From Humibacillus sp. DSM 29435 (GTDB taxonomy: Bacteria; Actinomycetota; Actinomycetes; Actinomycetales; Dermatophilaceae): 64,000 bases of DNA. This document shows positions 16,100-24,169 of this stretch, in pieces. Made by a program: the position numbers and the translations under genes. The number at the start of each line of letters is the position of its first letter. Positions within the stretch are counted from its first letter, which is position 1. Below the pieces are notes generated by a model. That model did not search any database, was not told the DNA's origin, and saw only the letters and a program-made list of their open reading frames with translations. The stretch lies in contig NZ_MAST01000045.1 in assembly GCF_001758225.1 (NCBI RefSeq), forward strand, positions 1-64,000, given 5' to 3'.

Positions 16100-16759
16100 A
16101 TGACCGAGAGCGCCACCTCCGAGGAGCCGATGACGACTGTCGTGCACCTCGTGCGACACGGTGAGGTGCACAACCCGCAGGCGGTGCTCTACGGGCGGCT
16201 CGAGGGGTACCACCTCTCTGAGCTGGGGCGCGAGATGGCTCAGGTCGTGGCCGACCACCTGGCCTTCAACGACATCACCCACGTCGTGGCCTCGCCCTTG
16301 GAACGTGCCCAGGAGACCGCCGCCCCCATCGCCGTGGCCCATGGTCTTCAGGTCACGACCGACGAGCGCGTCATCGAGGCCGAGAACTATTTCGAGGGGC
16401 GAACCGTCGCCAAGAAAGACCTGTTCGCACCGCGCAACTGGGCCAAGCTGGTCAACCCGCGCAAGCCGTCGTGGGGCGAGCCCTACGAGCAGATCGGGGC
16501 GCGGATGCTGAGTGCCATCGACGAAGCCCGGCGAGCGGCCTCCGGTCATGAGGCCGTCATCGTCAGCCACCAGCTGCCTGTCTGGACGGCCCGGAACAAG
16601 CTCGAGAACCGTCGGCTCTGGCACGACCCGCGGGCCCGCGAGTGCACCCTGGCGTCGCTGACCTCGCTGACCTATCGCGGCGACGAGCTCGGCTCGATCG
16701 CCTACTCCGAGCCGGCGGCTGCTCTGCTCGCCCGAGCGAGCAAGGGTGTGGGCGCCTGA
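16100..16759 (+). CDS. Histidine phosphatase (phosphoglycerate mutase-like) family protein
   Basis: 219 residues. The phosphohistidine motif VRHGEVHNP (catalytic His near residue 18) is followed by LSELGREMAQVVADHL, SPLERAQETAAPIA (second Arg), a Glu-containing middle part (VIEAENYFEGRTV) and VIVSHQLPVWTARNKLEN with the second catalytic His. In actinobacteria this gene usually leads the TlpA/CcdA/ResB/CcsB operon, as here, though its substrate in that setting is unknown. The stop overlaps the ATG of the thiol-disulfide gene. Confidence 0.92.
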   Translation: MTESATSEEPMTTVVHLVRHGEVHNPQAVLYGRLEGYHLSELGREMAQVVADHLAFNDITHVVASPLERAQETAAPIAVAHGLQVTTDERVIEAENYFEGRTVAKKDLFAPRNWAKLVNPRKPSWGEPYEQIGARMLSAIDEARRAASGHEAVIVSHQLPVWTARNKLENRRLWHDPRARECTLASLTSLTYRGDELGSIAYSEPAAALLARASKGVGA

Positions 16760-17373
16760 TGGCGAACGCCGACCGGCGAACCGTGCTGCGGTGGGCGGGT
16801 GCCGCGGTGGCGGCAGCGGTCGTGGCCACCACGAGCGCCTGTTCGTCTGACCCGAACTCCGTTGCGGGGCAGGCTCAGAACGGCGACCGTAAGGGCTATG
16901 TCGCCGGAGACGGCACCATCGAGCTGCTCCCCGTCGACCAGCGCGGCGCAGCCGTCACGCTGGAGGGTACGACCCTCGAGGGCAAGCCGTGGTCGATGAA
17001 GGACGTGGCCGGCTCGGTGCTCGTCGTCAACGTGTGGGGCTCGTGGTGCCCGCCGTGCATCGAGGAGACTCCTGCTCTGCAGAAGGCCTGGCAAGAGGTC
17101 CAGAAGGCGAAGAAGAAGGTCGCCTTCGTCGGGCTTGACAAGCTCGAGCAGCCGGCGACCGGGTTGGCGTTCAAGAAGGCCAACGGCGTGACCTACCCGT
17201 CGCTGGCCTACGACGGCGGCGTGCCGATCCTGTCGTTGCAGGGCAAGGCAGCCGCCACGCCCACCACCCTCGTGCTGGATGTTCAGGGCCGCGTCGCGGC
17301 CCGCGTTGCGGGCCCGGTCACCACGAGCACTCTGCTCGGGCTCATCGACGACGTGCTCGACAAGCAGGGCTGA
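16759..17373 (+). CDS. TlpA/ResA-like thioredoxin-fold lipoprotein
   Basis: 204 residues. The N-terminus [12 protein letters not shown] then a hydrophobic stretch and TTSAC looks like a lipoprotein signal with a twin-arginine-like RR, so the mature protein should be membrane-anchored outside the cytoplasm. The thioredoxin domain has [22 protein letters not shown] (Cys97, Cys100), then VAFVGLD and TPTTLVLD with the cis-Pro. It keeps apocytochrome c heme-binding cysteines reduced, receiving electrons from CcdA, whose gene starts five bases downstream. The start at 16759 overlaps the phosphatase stop (TGATG). Confidence 0.93.
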   Translation: MANADRRTVLRWAGAAVAAAVVATTSACSSDPNSVAGQAQNGDRKGYVAGDGTIELLPVDQRGAAVTLEGTTLEGKPWSMKDVAGSVLVVNVWGSWCPPCIEETPALQKAWQEVQKAKKKVAFVGLDKLEQPATGLAFKKANGVTYPSLAYDGGVPILSLQGKAAATPTTLVLDVQGRVAARVAGPVTTSTLLGLIDDVLDKQG

Positions 17374-17377
17374 GACC

Positions 17378-18133
17378 ATGATCACGGCGGCCGGGCCCGA
17401 CCTCGCGACCAGCTCGCTGGTGGTGGCCGCCGCTGTCGCTCTCGCGGCCGGCTTCGTCTCGTTCGCCTCCCCCTGTGTGCTTCCGCTCGTTCCGGGCTTC
17501 CTCGGCTACGTCACCGGGCTGTCCGACGTCTCGATCGAACGACGCTCGCGAGGCCGGCTGGTGCTCGGTGCGGTGTTGTTCGTGCTCGGCTTCTCGACCG
17601 TCTACATCCTCGTCTCCGTCGCCTTCTCCTCCGTGGGTCTCGCGTTGGCCGAACACCGCACCGCGTTGATGCGCGTCGGTGGTGTCATCGTGATCGTGAC
17701 CGGGGTGCTGTTCCTCGGCGCCGGCAAGGGGTATGCCGCTCAGCTCGGCTGGCGGCCCCGGGCCGGGCTGGCGGGGGCGCCGCTGCTCGGTGTCGTGTTC
17801 GGCCTGAGCTGGGGGCCGTGCCAGGGGCCCACGCTCGGTGCGATCCTCGCCATGGCGACCCCGCTCAGTGCCGGGGCCGGCAGCGTCAGCCGGGGGGTGC
17901 TGCTCGCGTCGGTCTACTGTCTCGGACTCGGGCTGCCCTTCATCCTCATGGCCGCCCTGTGGGAGCGGGCCGGCGCCGCCAGCTCCTGGCTGCGACTCCA
18001 CCGTCGGGCCATCCAGATCGCCGGAGGCGTCATGCTCATCGTCGTGGGCCTGCTGCTGCTCACAGGTTGGTGGGAGACAGTCGTCGTCTGGCTGCAGACC
18101 CGTTTCGTCAACTCCTTCACGACAGTCCTCTGA
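17378..18133 (+). CDS. ccdA: Cytochrome c biogenesis protein CcdA (DsbD membrane domain)
   Basis: 251 residues with about six membrane helices. Redox-active cysteines lie in [19 protein letters not shown] (first helix) and [16 protein letters not shown] (fourth), the two positions that carry electrons across the membrane in the CcdA family. It passes reducing power from cytoplasmic thioredoxin to the TlpA/ResA-like protein encoded just upstream. Only one base separates its stop from the resB ATG. Confidence 0.95.
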   Translation: MITAAGPDLATSSLVVAAAVALAAGFVSFASPCVLPLVPGFLGYVTGLSDVSIERRSRGRLVLGAVLFVLGFSTVYILVSVAFSSVGLALAEHRTALMRVGGVIVIVTGVLFLGAGKGYAAQLGWRPRAGLAGAPLLGVVFGLSWGPCQGPTLGAILAMATPLSAGAGSVSRGVLLASVYCLGLGLPFILMAALWERAGAASSWLRLHRRAIQIAGGVMLIVVGLLLLTGWWETVVVWLQTRFVNSFTTVL

Positions 18134-18134
18134 C

Positions 18135-19772
18135 ATGAGCACCGACACCTCCACCGATCTCGCCACCGAGAACCCTGACAACCCAGGTCGCAGGGCCGAG
18201 CCGACGTTGCCCGAGCTCGGGGCGCTCGGTTCTCTGCGCTTTGTCTGGCGCCAGCTGACGAGCATGCGCACGGCCCTGTTCCTGCTGCTCCTGCTCGCGA
18301 TCGCGGCAGTGCCGGGCTCGATCTTCCCGCAGCGCAACATCGACGCCGGCCGGGTCGCCGACTACATTGCACAGCACCCGAGCTCGGCTCCGTGGCTCGA
18401 CCGCTTCGGCTTCTTCGACGTGTTCTCGTCACCGTGGTTCTCGGCGATCTACCTGCTGCTCTTCGTCTCGCTCGTCGGGTGCATCATCCCCCGCACCAAG
18501 GTGCACCTGAAAGCCCTTCGAGCCCGGCCCCCGAGGGCCCCTGCCCGGCTGAGCCGCCTCGACCAGCACGCCGAGCTGACCACTGACCTGTCGCCTGACG
18601 AGGCCCTGGCCGCGGCTCGAGAGCTGCTCAAGCGCAAGCGGTTCCGGCTGCACTCGCACGACGACGTCAGCCTGAGCGGTGAGTCGGGCTACCTCAGGGA
18701 GACCGGCAACCTGATCTTCCACCTTTCGCTGACCGGCATCATCGTCGGCATGGCCGTGGGGCACCTGTTCGGCTGGCGGGGCGACGTCATCCTGCCGGAG
18801 GGTGAGAAGTTCGCGTCGTCGGCCGGCACCTACAACACGTACGCGCCAGGCCCGTGGGTCAACGACGAGCAGCTGCCCCCGTTCGTGCTCGGCCTCGACA
18901 AGCTCGACGTGCAGTTCAACAAGGTGCCCGGCAAAGGCTTCGGGATGCCGCGCGAGTTCACCGCGTACACCTCCCTCTCGCCGGGACCGGGGCAGCCGGC
19001 GACGCCCGAGTCGGTGTCGGTCAACCACCCCCTCACCGTCGACGGAGCCGACATCTTCCTGCTCGGCAACGGCTACACCCCGGTCATCACGGTGAAGAAC
19101 GCCAAGGGCGAGGTGCTCTACCGGGAGGCCACCCCCTTCCTGCCCCAGGACGCCGACTACCGCTCGGTCGGGGTGATCAAGGTGAGCGCCCTGCCCACCC
19201 CGAAGCAGCTCGGCATCACCGGCTTCTTCCTGCCCACCGCCGAACCGACCTTCGTCAACGGGCCGGTCTCGCTGTTCCCCGACACCGAGAACCCCGAGGT
19301 CGCCCTGTCGATCTGGGAGGGCACCCTCTTCCCGGGCAACGCACCGCAGAGCGTGTACACGCTCGACACCGACCAGATGAAGCAGGTCACCAAGGCCGAC
19401 GGATCGCCGGCCCTGGTGCGCCTGAAGCCGGGGGAGACCTACCAGATCCCCGGTGGTCGCGGGTCGATCACGTTCGAGAGCGTCAAGCGGTTCGCCGGCC
19501 TGTCGGTGCGCACCGACCCCGGCGCGCCGATCAGCCTGGTGAGCGCCATCCTGGCCACGGGCGGGCTCATCCTCGGCCTTACCATCAAACGCCGCCGGGT
19601 CTTCGTTCGGGTGCGCCCGGTCGTCGCGTCGGCCGGTGGCCCTGACGGTGACCAGGCCACACCGGCTACCGTGGTAACCATCGGCGGCCTCTCCAAGGAC
19701 TCCGACGCGGGGCTCGCCTCCATCGTGGACGCCCTGCACGACCATCTGGCAGAACGGAAAGACCGATCGTGA
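18135..19772 (+). CDS. resB: Cytochrome c biogenesis protein ResB
   Basis: 545 residues. A System II (Ccs) component that together with CcsB/ResC delivers heme and ligates it to apocytochrome c outside the membrane. The N-terminal part carries the helices around FVWRQLTSMRTALFLLLLLAIAAVPGSIFPQR and FSSPWFSAIYLLLFVSLVGCIIPRTKVH; then ETGNLIFHLSLTGIIVGMAVGHLFGWRG, a large extracytoplasmic domain, and a last helix (ISLVSAILATGGLILGLTI). The SSPWFSAIYLLLFVSL...CIIPR block is the family signature. It overlaps ccsB by 4 bp. Confidence 0.95.
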   Translation: MSTDTSTDLATENPDNPGRRAEPTLPELGALGSLRFVWRQLTSMRTALFLLLLLAIAAVPGSIFPQRNIDAGRVADYIAQHPSSAPWLDRFGFFDVFSSPWFSAIYLLLFVSLVGCIIPRTKVHLKALRARPPRAPARLSRLDQHAELTTDLSPDEALAAARELLKRKRFRLHSHDDVSLSGESGYLRETGNLIFHLSLTGIIVGMAVGHLFGWRGDVILPEGEKFASSAGTYNTYAPGPWVNDEQLPPFVLGLDKLDVQFNKVPGKGFGMPREFTAYTSLSPGPGQPATPESVSVNHPLTVDGADIFLLGNGYTPVITVKNAKGEVLYREATPFLPQDADYRSVGVIKVSALPTPKQLGITGFFLPTAEPTFVNGPVSLFPDTENPEVALSIWEGTLFPGNAPQSVYTLDTDQMKQVTKADGSPALVRLKPGETYQIPGGRGSITFESVKRFAGLSVRTDPGAPISLVSAILATGGLILGLTIKRRRVFVRVRPVVASAGGPDGDQATPATVVTIGGLSKDSDAGLASIVDALHDHLAERKDRS

Positions 19773-20749
19773 ACCTCGCCGCCAACGCGAACGTGGCCCT
19801 CTACTCGTCGATGATCGTGTACACCCTCGCCATGCTCGCGTTCAGCTGGCACCTGTCGGCACGGGCCCCGCACGTCGCCGAAGCTCGAACCAGGGCGTAC
19901 GAGCGCGAAGGCGTGCTGGTCGGCTCGGGCGCCCCCAGCCGGGGATCGTCAACGCTCCCGGATGCCGCTGAGCTGCCCGAGCACGAGAGCGCCAAGAGCC
20001 GTCAGCGCGGCAACATCGCGTTGATGCTGACCTACCTCGCCACTGCACTGCTTCTCGCAGCCGTGCTGATGCGGGGTCTGGCCGTGTCGCGGCCGCCGTG
20101 GGGCAACATGTACGAGTTCGCCACTGCTGCGGCATCCGCCGTCGGACTGGCCTTCTGCCTGCTCGCGAAGAAGAACAACTGGCAGTGGCTGGGCGTGTTC
20201 ATCGTCACGCCGATCCTGCTCGTGCTCGGCCTGGCGGTCGCAGTGCTCTACACCGACGCCGGCGAGCTGATGCCCGCCCTCAAGTCGTACTGGCTCGGCA
20301 TCCACGTCTCGGTCGCGTTCATCGCCGTCGCCTTCTTCACCATCGGCTTCGCCATCGGCGTGCTCTATCTCGTGCGAGCGCGCCGTGAGCAGAACCCCGA
20401 CACCAAGCCCAGCTTCATCGAGTCACTGCCTTCGTCGGCCTCGCTCGAGCGCACCGCCTACAGCGTCAACATGGTCGGCTTCATCCTCTGGACCTTCACC
20501 CTCATCGCCGGGGCCATCTGGGCCAAGCAGGCGTGGGGCGCCTACTGGCAGTGGGACCCGAAGGAGATCTGGACCTTTGTGATCTGGACGGTCTACGCGG
20601 CCTACATGCACAGCCGCGCCACGGCCGGTGTCGACCACCGCAAGTCGATGTACCTCGCCCTGACCGGGTTCGTGTGCGTGATCGTCAACTTCACGTTGGT
20701 CAACCTCGTCTCGACCTTCGTGGGTATGCACAACTACTCGGGGATGTGA
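19769..20749 (+). CDS. ccsB: Cytochrome c biogenesis protein CcsB/ResC
   Basis: 326 residues from a GTG. A polytopic membrane protein of the heme handling family. The tryptophan-rich WWD-type motif reads KQAWGAYWQWDPKEIWTFVIW, and external His that bind heme are seen in LGIHVSVAF and AYMHSRAT. It forms the cytochrome c synthetase with ResB. A charged, disordered-looking cytoplasmic loop (about residues 35-75) separates the first helix from the rest, as is common in actinobacteria. Confidence 0.95.
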   Translation: MNLAANANVALYSSMIVYTLAMLAFSWHLSARAPHVAEARTRAYEREGVLVGSGAPSRGSSTLPDAAELPEHESAKSRQRGNIALMLTYLATALLLAAVLMRGLAVSRPPWGNMYEFATAAASAVGLAFCLLAKKNNWQWLGVFIVTPILLVLGLAVAVLYTDAGELMPALKSYWLGIHVSVAFIAVAFFTIGFAIGVLYLVRARREQNPDTKPSFIESLPSSASLERTAYSVNMVGFILWTFTLIAGAIWAKQAWGAYWQWDPKEIWTFVIWTVYAAYMHSRATAGVDHRKSMYLALTGFVCVIVNFTLVNLVSTFVGMHNYSGM

Positions 20750-20756
20750 CCCAGCG

Positions 20757-21041
20757 GTGGTCCGCTACACCGTGCTGCGTCTGCTGATCTTCTTCGGCTT
20801 CGTGCTGCTCTTCTGGCTCGTCGGCCTTCGTGACACTTCTGACATGGGTCGACTCGTGCTCGTCGGATCGGCCGCTGTCGCCTCAGCCGCCGTGTCCTAC
20901 GTGCTGCTGCGAGGCATGCGCGATGAGATGACGGCGAAGCTCGTCGAACGTCACGAGGCCCGCCTTCGCGCCAAGGCCGAGGGTTTCGACGACGGCGACG
21001 ACGAGCTCGCCGAAGACGCAGAGATCGAACGCGACCGCTGA
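20757..21041 (+). CDS. DUF4229-type small membrane protein
   Basis: 94 residues from a GTG. Two membrane helices (VLRLLIFFGFVLLFWLVGL and LVLVGSAAVASAAVSYVLL) are followed by a cytoplasmic, highly charged tail (MRDEMTAKLVERHEARLRAKAEGFDDGDDELAEDAEIERDR). This shape, and its place between ccsB and menA, match the actinobacterial family I know as DUF4229, of unknown function. Seven bases after ccsB, so probably the last gene of the cytochrome c operon. Confidence 0.82.
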   Translation: MVRYTVLRLLIFFGFVLLFWLVGLRDTSDMGRLVLVGSAAVASAAVSYVLLRGMRDEMTAKLVERHEARLRAKAEGFDDGDDELAEDAEIERDR

Positions 21042-21080
21042 GGTCTCAGCCCGCTGGGCCGTCGCAGCTCGGAAGGCCCT

Positions 21081-21140
21081 GAGCCGGCATCGCGCCAGCA
21101 CCGAGAACGGGCATCGAGCCGGCACCGCGCCGGCACCGAG
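21081..21140. repeat. Imperfect 25-bp direct repeat with hairpin between convergent operons
   Basis: GAGCCGGCATCGCGCCAGCA(ccgag) at 21081-21105 recurs with three changes at 21116-21140. The second copy contains GCCGGC-ACCGC-GCCGGC, a 6-bp stem with a 5-base loop. It sits between the convergent ends of the DUF4229 gene and menA and may serve as a two-way terminator. Confidence 0.5.
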
Positions 21141-21170
21141 TCGACATTGTCACGAGACTACGGGTGACCC

Positions 21171-22052
21171 TCAGAACAGGTGGTGACCCAGGCCGAGCCC
21201 GAGCGCGAACAGGGCCGACCAGGCGAGCTGGAAGATGCCCGTGCCGGCGAGGGCGGGGATCAGCCCGCGACCCTCGGCGCCGCCGAGCACCGCTCGCATC
21301 GGCCGAACGAGCAGGGGCGCGGCGAGAACGGCGAGCAGTGCGAGCGGTGAGGTGAAAGAGGCCAGCACGGCCATGACGAACGAGATGGCCACGAGGCCTA
21401 CGTAGAAGGCGCGGGTGCCCCGTTCACCCATTCGTACGGCCAGGGTCAGCTTGCGATGCTCCCGATCGGTGGGGATGTCGCGCAGGTTGTTGGCCACCAG
21501 GATCGCGGAGGCCAGGGAACCGACCCCGATCGCTCCCCACCACCCGGCCGCGGTGAGCGGGGTCATGGTGGCCATCGTGCCGAGGGTGGCGACCAGTCCG
21601 AAGAAGACGAAGACGAACGCCTCACCGAGCCCGAGGTAACCGTAGGGCCGGCTGCCGCCGGTGTAGTACCAGGCCGCAGCGATGGCGGCGGCGCCGATCG
21701 GCACCATCACCCACAGCTCCGACAGGCCCACGAGGGCCAGTCCCAGCAGGCCGGCGAAGAAGAAGCAGGTGAAGGCCGCGAACTTCACGGTTCGCGGCGC
21801 CGCCAGCTGCTGGCCGACGAGCCGCACCGGGCCGACCCGCACCGCGTCGGTGCCCCGGATGCCGTCGGAGTAGTCGTTGGCGTAGTTGACGCCGATCTGC
21901 AGCAGCACCGAGACCGCCAGAGCCAGGATCGCGTAGGCCCAGACCACATGTCCGGTCTCGTAGGCTGCGCCAGTGCCGACAAGCACGGGAGAGACGGCCG
22001 CGGGCAGTGTGCGCGGGCGCGCGCCCTCGATCCACTGGTTCAAGGTGGCCAT
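21171..22052 (-). CDS. menA: 1,4-dihydroxy-2-naphthoate polyprenyltransferase
   Basis: 293 residues with about eight membrane helices. A UbiA-type prenyltransferase that attaches the polyprenyl tail to DHNA to give demethylmenaquinone. The first Asp-rich motif reads QIGVNYANDYSDGIRGTD (N-x-x-x-D-x-x-D) and the second NNLRDIPTDREHRKLTLAVRMG (D-x-x-x-D). The N-terminal IEGARPRTLPAAVSPVLVGTG is typical of MenA. It is the last gene of a leftward group (menE, PLD-like, menA); the prenyl donor probably comes from the synthase at 57350. Confidence 0.96.
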   Translation of the reverse strand: MATLNQWIEGARPRTLPAAVSPVLVGTGAAYETGHVVWAYAILALAVSVLLQIGVNYANDYSDGIRGTDAVRVGPVRLVGQQLAAPRTVKFAAFTCFFFAGLLGLALVGLSELWVMVPIGAAAIAAAWYYTGGSRPYGYLGLGEAFVFVFFGLVATLGTMATMTPLTAAGWWGAIGVGSLASAILVANNLRDIPTDREHRKLTLAVRMGERGTRAFYVGLVAISFVMAVLASFTSPLALLAVLAAPLLVRPMRAVLGGAEGRGLIPALAGTGIFQLAWSALFALGLGLGHHLF

Positions 22053-22102
22053 GGGTCCTTCGAGGGTCGGAGGGCTCGATCAGGCTTGAGCGCGCTCGAG
22101 GG

Positions 22103-22366
22103 TCAGAGCTTGCGCAGGAACTCGGGATCGTCATCCGGGCCACGTGGCCCAGGGGGCCGTCGCGGCCGCTGCGGGGGTCGGCCGCCGGAGGTTCCCTCTC
22201 GCTTGACCAACAGCCAGGCGGCCGGGCCGACCACGGGAACGATCACGACGATCAGCCACACGACACGCGGCATGATGCGCACCTGCCGCCGGTCGGTCTG
22301 CAGGCAGTCGACGAAGGCGTAGATGGTCGCGAACACCACGAGTGCGATGAACACGACGCGTAGCAC
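22103..22366 (-). CDS. Small membrane protein with PLD nuclease N-terminal-like domain
   Basis: 87 residues. Two hydrophobic helices (VVFIALVVFATIYAFVDCLQT and VVWLIVVIVPVVGPAAWLLV) joined by DRRQVRIMPR, then a proline/arginine-rich tail (GGRPPQRPRRPPGPRGPDDDPEFLRKL). The two-helix layout with the VVGPAAWLL end resembles the PLDc_N domain found alone in many actinobacteria. No function is known. It is always near menA/menE in my recollection of related genomes, which is weak evidence for a membrane or quinone link. Confidence 0.75.
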   Translation of the reverse strand: MLRVVFIALVVFATIYAFVDCLQTDRRQVRIMPRVVWLIVVIVPVVGPAAWLLVKREGTSGGRPPQRPRRPPGPRGPDDDPEFLRKL

Positions 22367-22418
22367 TTGGACTCCTTCGGGAACTGCGTTGGAACAGTGG
22401 TCTCATCTTGCCACCGGG

Positions 22419-23603
22419 TCAGGTCAGATCGTGCATCACCCGGCGGACGGCTTCTCGGTCGGGCTTCCCAGGGCCCTGCTGCGGCAGCGAGGTGAGCGCC
22501 AGGACCCGTCGCGGCAGGGCGGCATCCGGCAGGATTCCGCGAAGCCGGTCGCGAACCGACCGCTCGGCCACCTGGTCGGCAGGGTCGACGAGCGTGACCG
22601 CTGCACAGACGATCTCGCCCCACTCCCGGTCGGGGAGGCCGACCACGACGACGTCGAGGATCTCGGGAAGGTGGCGCAGGATCGCGTCCTCGACCACACC
22701 GGGCGTGATCTTGACGCCACCGCTGTTGATGACGTCGTCAGCGCGACCGTCGACCACGAGCAGCTCGTCATCGTCGAAGTGCCCGAGGTCGTCGGTGCGA
22801 AACCAGCGGATGCCGTCGGCATCGACCGCGAAGGCGTCGGCGGAGCGGCCGGGGTCGCTGAGGTAGCCGTGCGCCACGGTGTCGCCGCCCAGCACGATGT
22901 GGTGGTCGTTGTCGATGTGTACCCGGCTGACGGGCAGCGGGGCGCCGTCATAGACGCAGCCGCCCGCTGTCTCGCTCATGCCGTAGGTCAGTCGCACCGG
23001 GATACCGGCTCGGTGCGCCCTGTCGACCAGGGGTGCGGGGGTGGCGGCGCCGCCGACGAGTACGGCGTCGAAGTCGCACAGAGCCTTGGTGCCCTCCGGG
23101 TCGTCGAGCAGCCGTGCGAGCTGGGTGGGCACGATGGCGGTGTAACGATGACGAGCGGTGGCGGTCGTCGTCACCTTGCCCGCTGCGGCGGCGAAGGCGG
23201 CGCTCGAGAACCCGTCGCGCAGGTCGAGCACGACGGGGGCGACACCGGCGGCGATCGAGCGCAACAGCACCTGCAGACCGGCGATGTGGTGCCCGGGCAT
23301 GGCGAGCAGCCAGGCGCCGCTGCCACCCAGCACCTGGTGGGTGGCCCAGGCAGAGCGCTCGACGGCTCCGGCGGTGAGCAGCGCTCGTTTGGGGTTGCCG
23401 GTCGAACCCGACGTCGCTACCACGACCGCCAGGTCATCGGGGAGGTCGACCCCGTCTGCGCTGTCGATGACCGGGCGGTCGCAGGCGGCAGCGTAGGGCA
23501 ACACGGGTGCCTTACCGGCCAAGGCAGCCTCGAGTGCGGGCAGGATCGTCAGCAGCTCTGGCCCGGCAGGGACAGCAAGCGGGAGCAGAGCCGCACTGTT
23601 CAT
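22419..23603 (-). CDS. menE: o-Succinylbenzoate--CoA ligase
   Basis: 394 residues from the ATG at 23603. An ANL-superfamily enzyme that adenylates o-succinylbenzoate and joins it to CoA. Motifs are the P-loop VVVATSGSTGNPKRALL, GGAATPAPLVDRA, LTYGMSETAGGCVYDG (A5 motif), WFRTDDLGHFDDDELLVVDGRADDVINSGGVKI (A7/A8) and GKPDREAVRRV near the C-terminus with the catalytic Lys. It is shorter than many MenE at the N-terminus, as usual in actinobacteria. An upstream in-frame ATG at 23684 would add 27 unrelated residues and is rejected. Followed by the PLD-like gene and menA in the same direction. Confidence 0.93.
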   Translation of the reverse strand: MNSAALLPLAVPAGPELLTILPALEAALAGKAPVLPYAAACDRPVIDSADGVDLPDDLAVVVATSGSTGNPKRALLTAGAVERSAWATHQVLGGSGAWLLAMPGHHIAGLQVLLRSIAAGVAPVVLDLRDGFSSAAFAAAAGKVTTTATARHRYTAIVPTQLARLLDDPEGTKALCDFDAVLVGGAATPAPLVDRAHRAGIPVRLTYGMSETAGGCVYDGAPLPVSRVHIDNDHHIVLGGDTVAHGYLSDPGRSADAFAVDADGIRWFRTDDLGHFDDDELLVVDGRADDVINSGGVKITPGVVEDAILRHLPEILDVVVVGLPDREWGEIVCAAVTLVDPADQVAERSVRDRLRGILPDAALPRRVLALTSLPQQGPGKPDREAVRRVMHDLT

Positions 23604-23699
23604 GGGCTCATTCTGCCTGCTGCGCTCGTTCGGTGCGTGCCCCGGTGGCCATGCCCCTTCCCGCTGGTGTGCTGCGAACCGCACGCAGAGCCCGCCAGC

Positions 23700-23786
23700 T
23701 CACCGCCCGGGCATGCAGACCACCATCTCGCCGCGCGGGCCGCTCAGCTGCCAAGCCGTGTACTCGGCGGCCGCAGCGTAGGTCAC
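23700..23786 (-). pseudogene. C-terminal remnant of a DUF6188-like immunity gene
   Basis: Directly after the stop of the intact immunity gene, in another frame, 28 codons encode EYTAWQLSGPRGEMVVCMPGR preceded by VTYAAAA. This matches the C-terminus of both intact immunity proteins (DYEAWQMYGPRGEIVVCGPGG and DYEAWELTGPHGERIVCMPGG). It has no N-terminal part and no ribosome site, so it is best read as the tail of an older immunity gene left behind after cassette exchange or duplication. Confidence 0.6.
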
Positions 23787-24169
23787 CCGTGACGTGGACC
23801 CCACTCGGTGAAGCGCCCGCCTGGACCGCACACGACGATTTCGCCTCTGGGCCCGTACATCTGCCACGCCTCGTAGTCGGATAGCGCCTCGGCCGTGAGT
23901 CGCCCAGTGTCGAGCACGATGGTGAGGTCGCCGTTGTCGGCCACCGCAACCTCGGTGATCGTTGACCCAAGCAGCCAGGCCAGGTGCTCGGGCAGTTCTG
24001 CGTCGGGGACGTTCATCCGGATCGGGGTCGGGTCAGCGTTCGACCTGGTCGCGACCACGTCGGTTTCGATGTCGATCTGCCAGTCGCCGCTGGTGAAGAG
24101 GCGAAGCATGTATCCGAGTCGAGCAGAGTCGATCGTCTGGTCGCGCAGATCTGGTGTCACGGACCCCAT
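23783..24169 (-). CDS. Putative immunity protein (DUF6188-like) for toxin cassette 1
   Basis: 128 residues, acidic. It contains YMLRLFTSGDWQIDIETD, a middle AWLLGSTITEVAVADNGDLTIVLDTG, and a C-terminal SDYEAWQMYGPRGEIVVCGPGG. The paralogue at 34071 shares the same layout (YALKMWTTDNWQLDLNGDG, ELVGAEITEVLVAEHGHLAVNF, PDYEAWELTGPHGERIVCMPGG). I associate the fold with DUF6188, from memory. It starts inside the 3' end of the toxin gene (13-bp overlap, GGATGGGGT), the typical toxin-then-immunity order. Role as an antitoxin is inferred from context only. Confidence 0.75.
   Translation of the reverse strand: MGSVTPDLRDQTIDSARLGYMLRLFTSGDWQIDIETDVVATRSNADPTPIRMNVPDAELPEHLAWLLGSTITEVAVADNGDLTIVLDTGRLTAEALSDYEAWQMYGPRGEIVVCGPGGRFTEWGPRHG

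Noticed and set aside
22323-23792. A 489-codon plus-strand frame opposite menE
   Set aside because: It is the antisense shadow of menE in GC-rich DNA; menE has clear ANL motifs and the plus frame has none.
23784-23801. Rex operator near the immunity gene end
   Set aside because: GTCAC..GTGAC here is in the wrong orientation for a Rex site (TGTGA..TCACA) and lies inside coding sequence.
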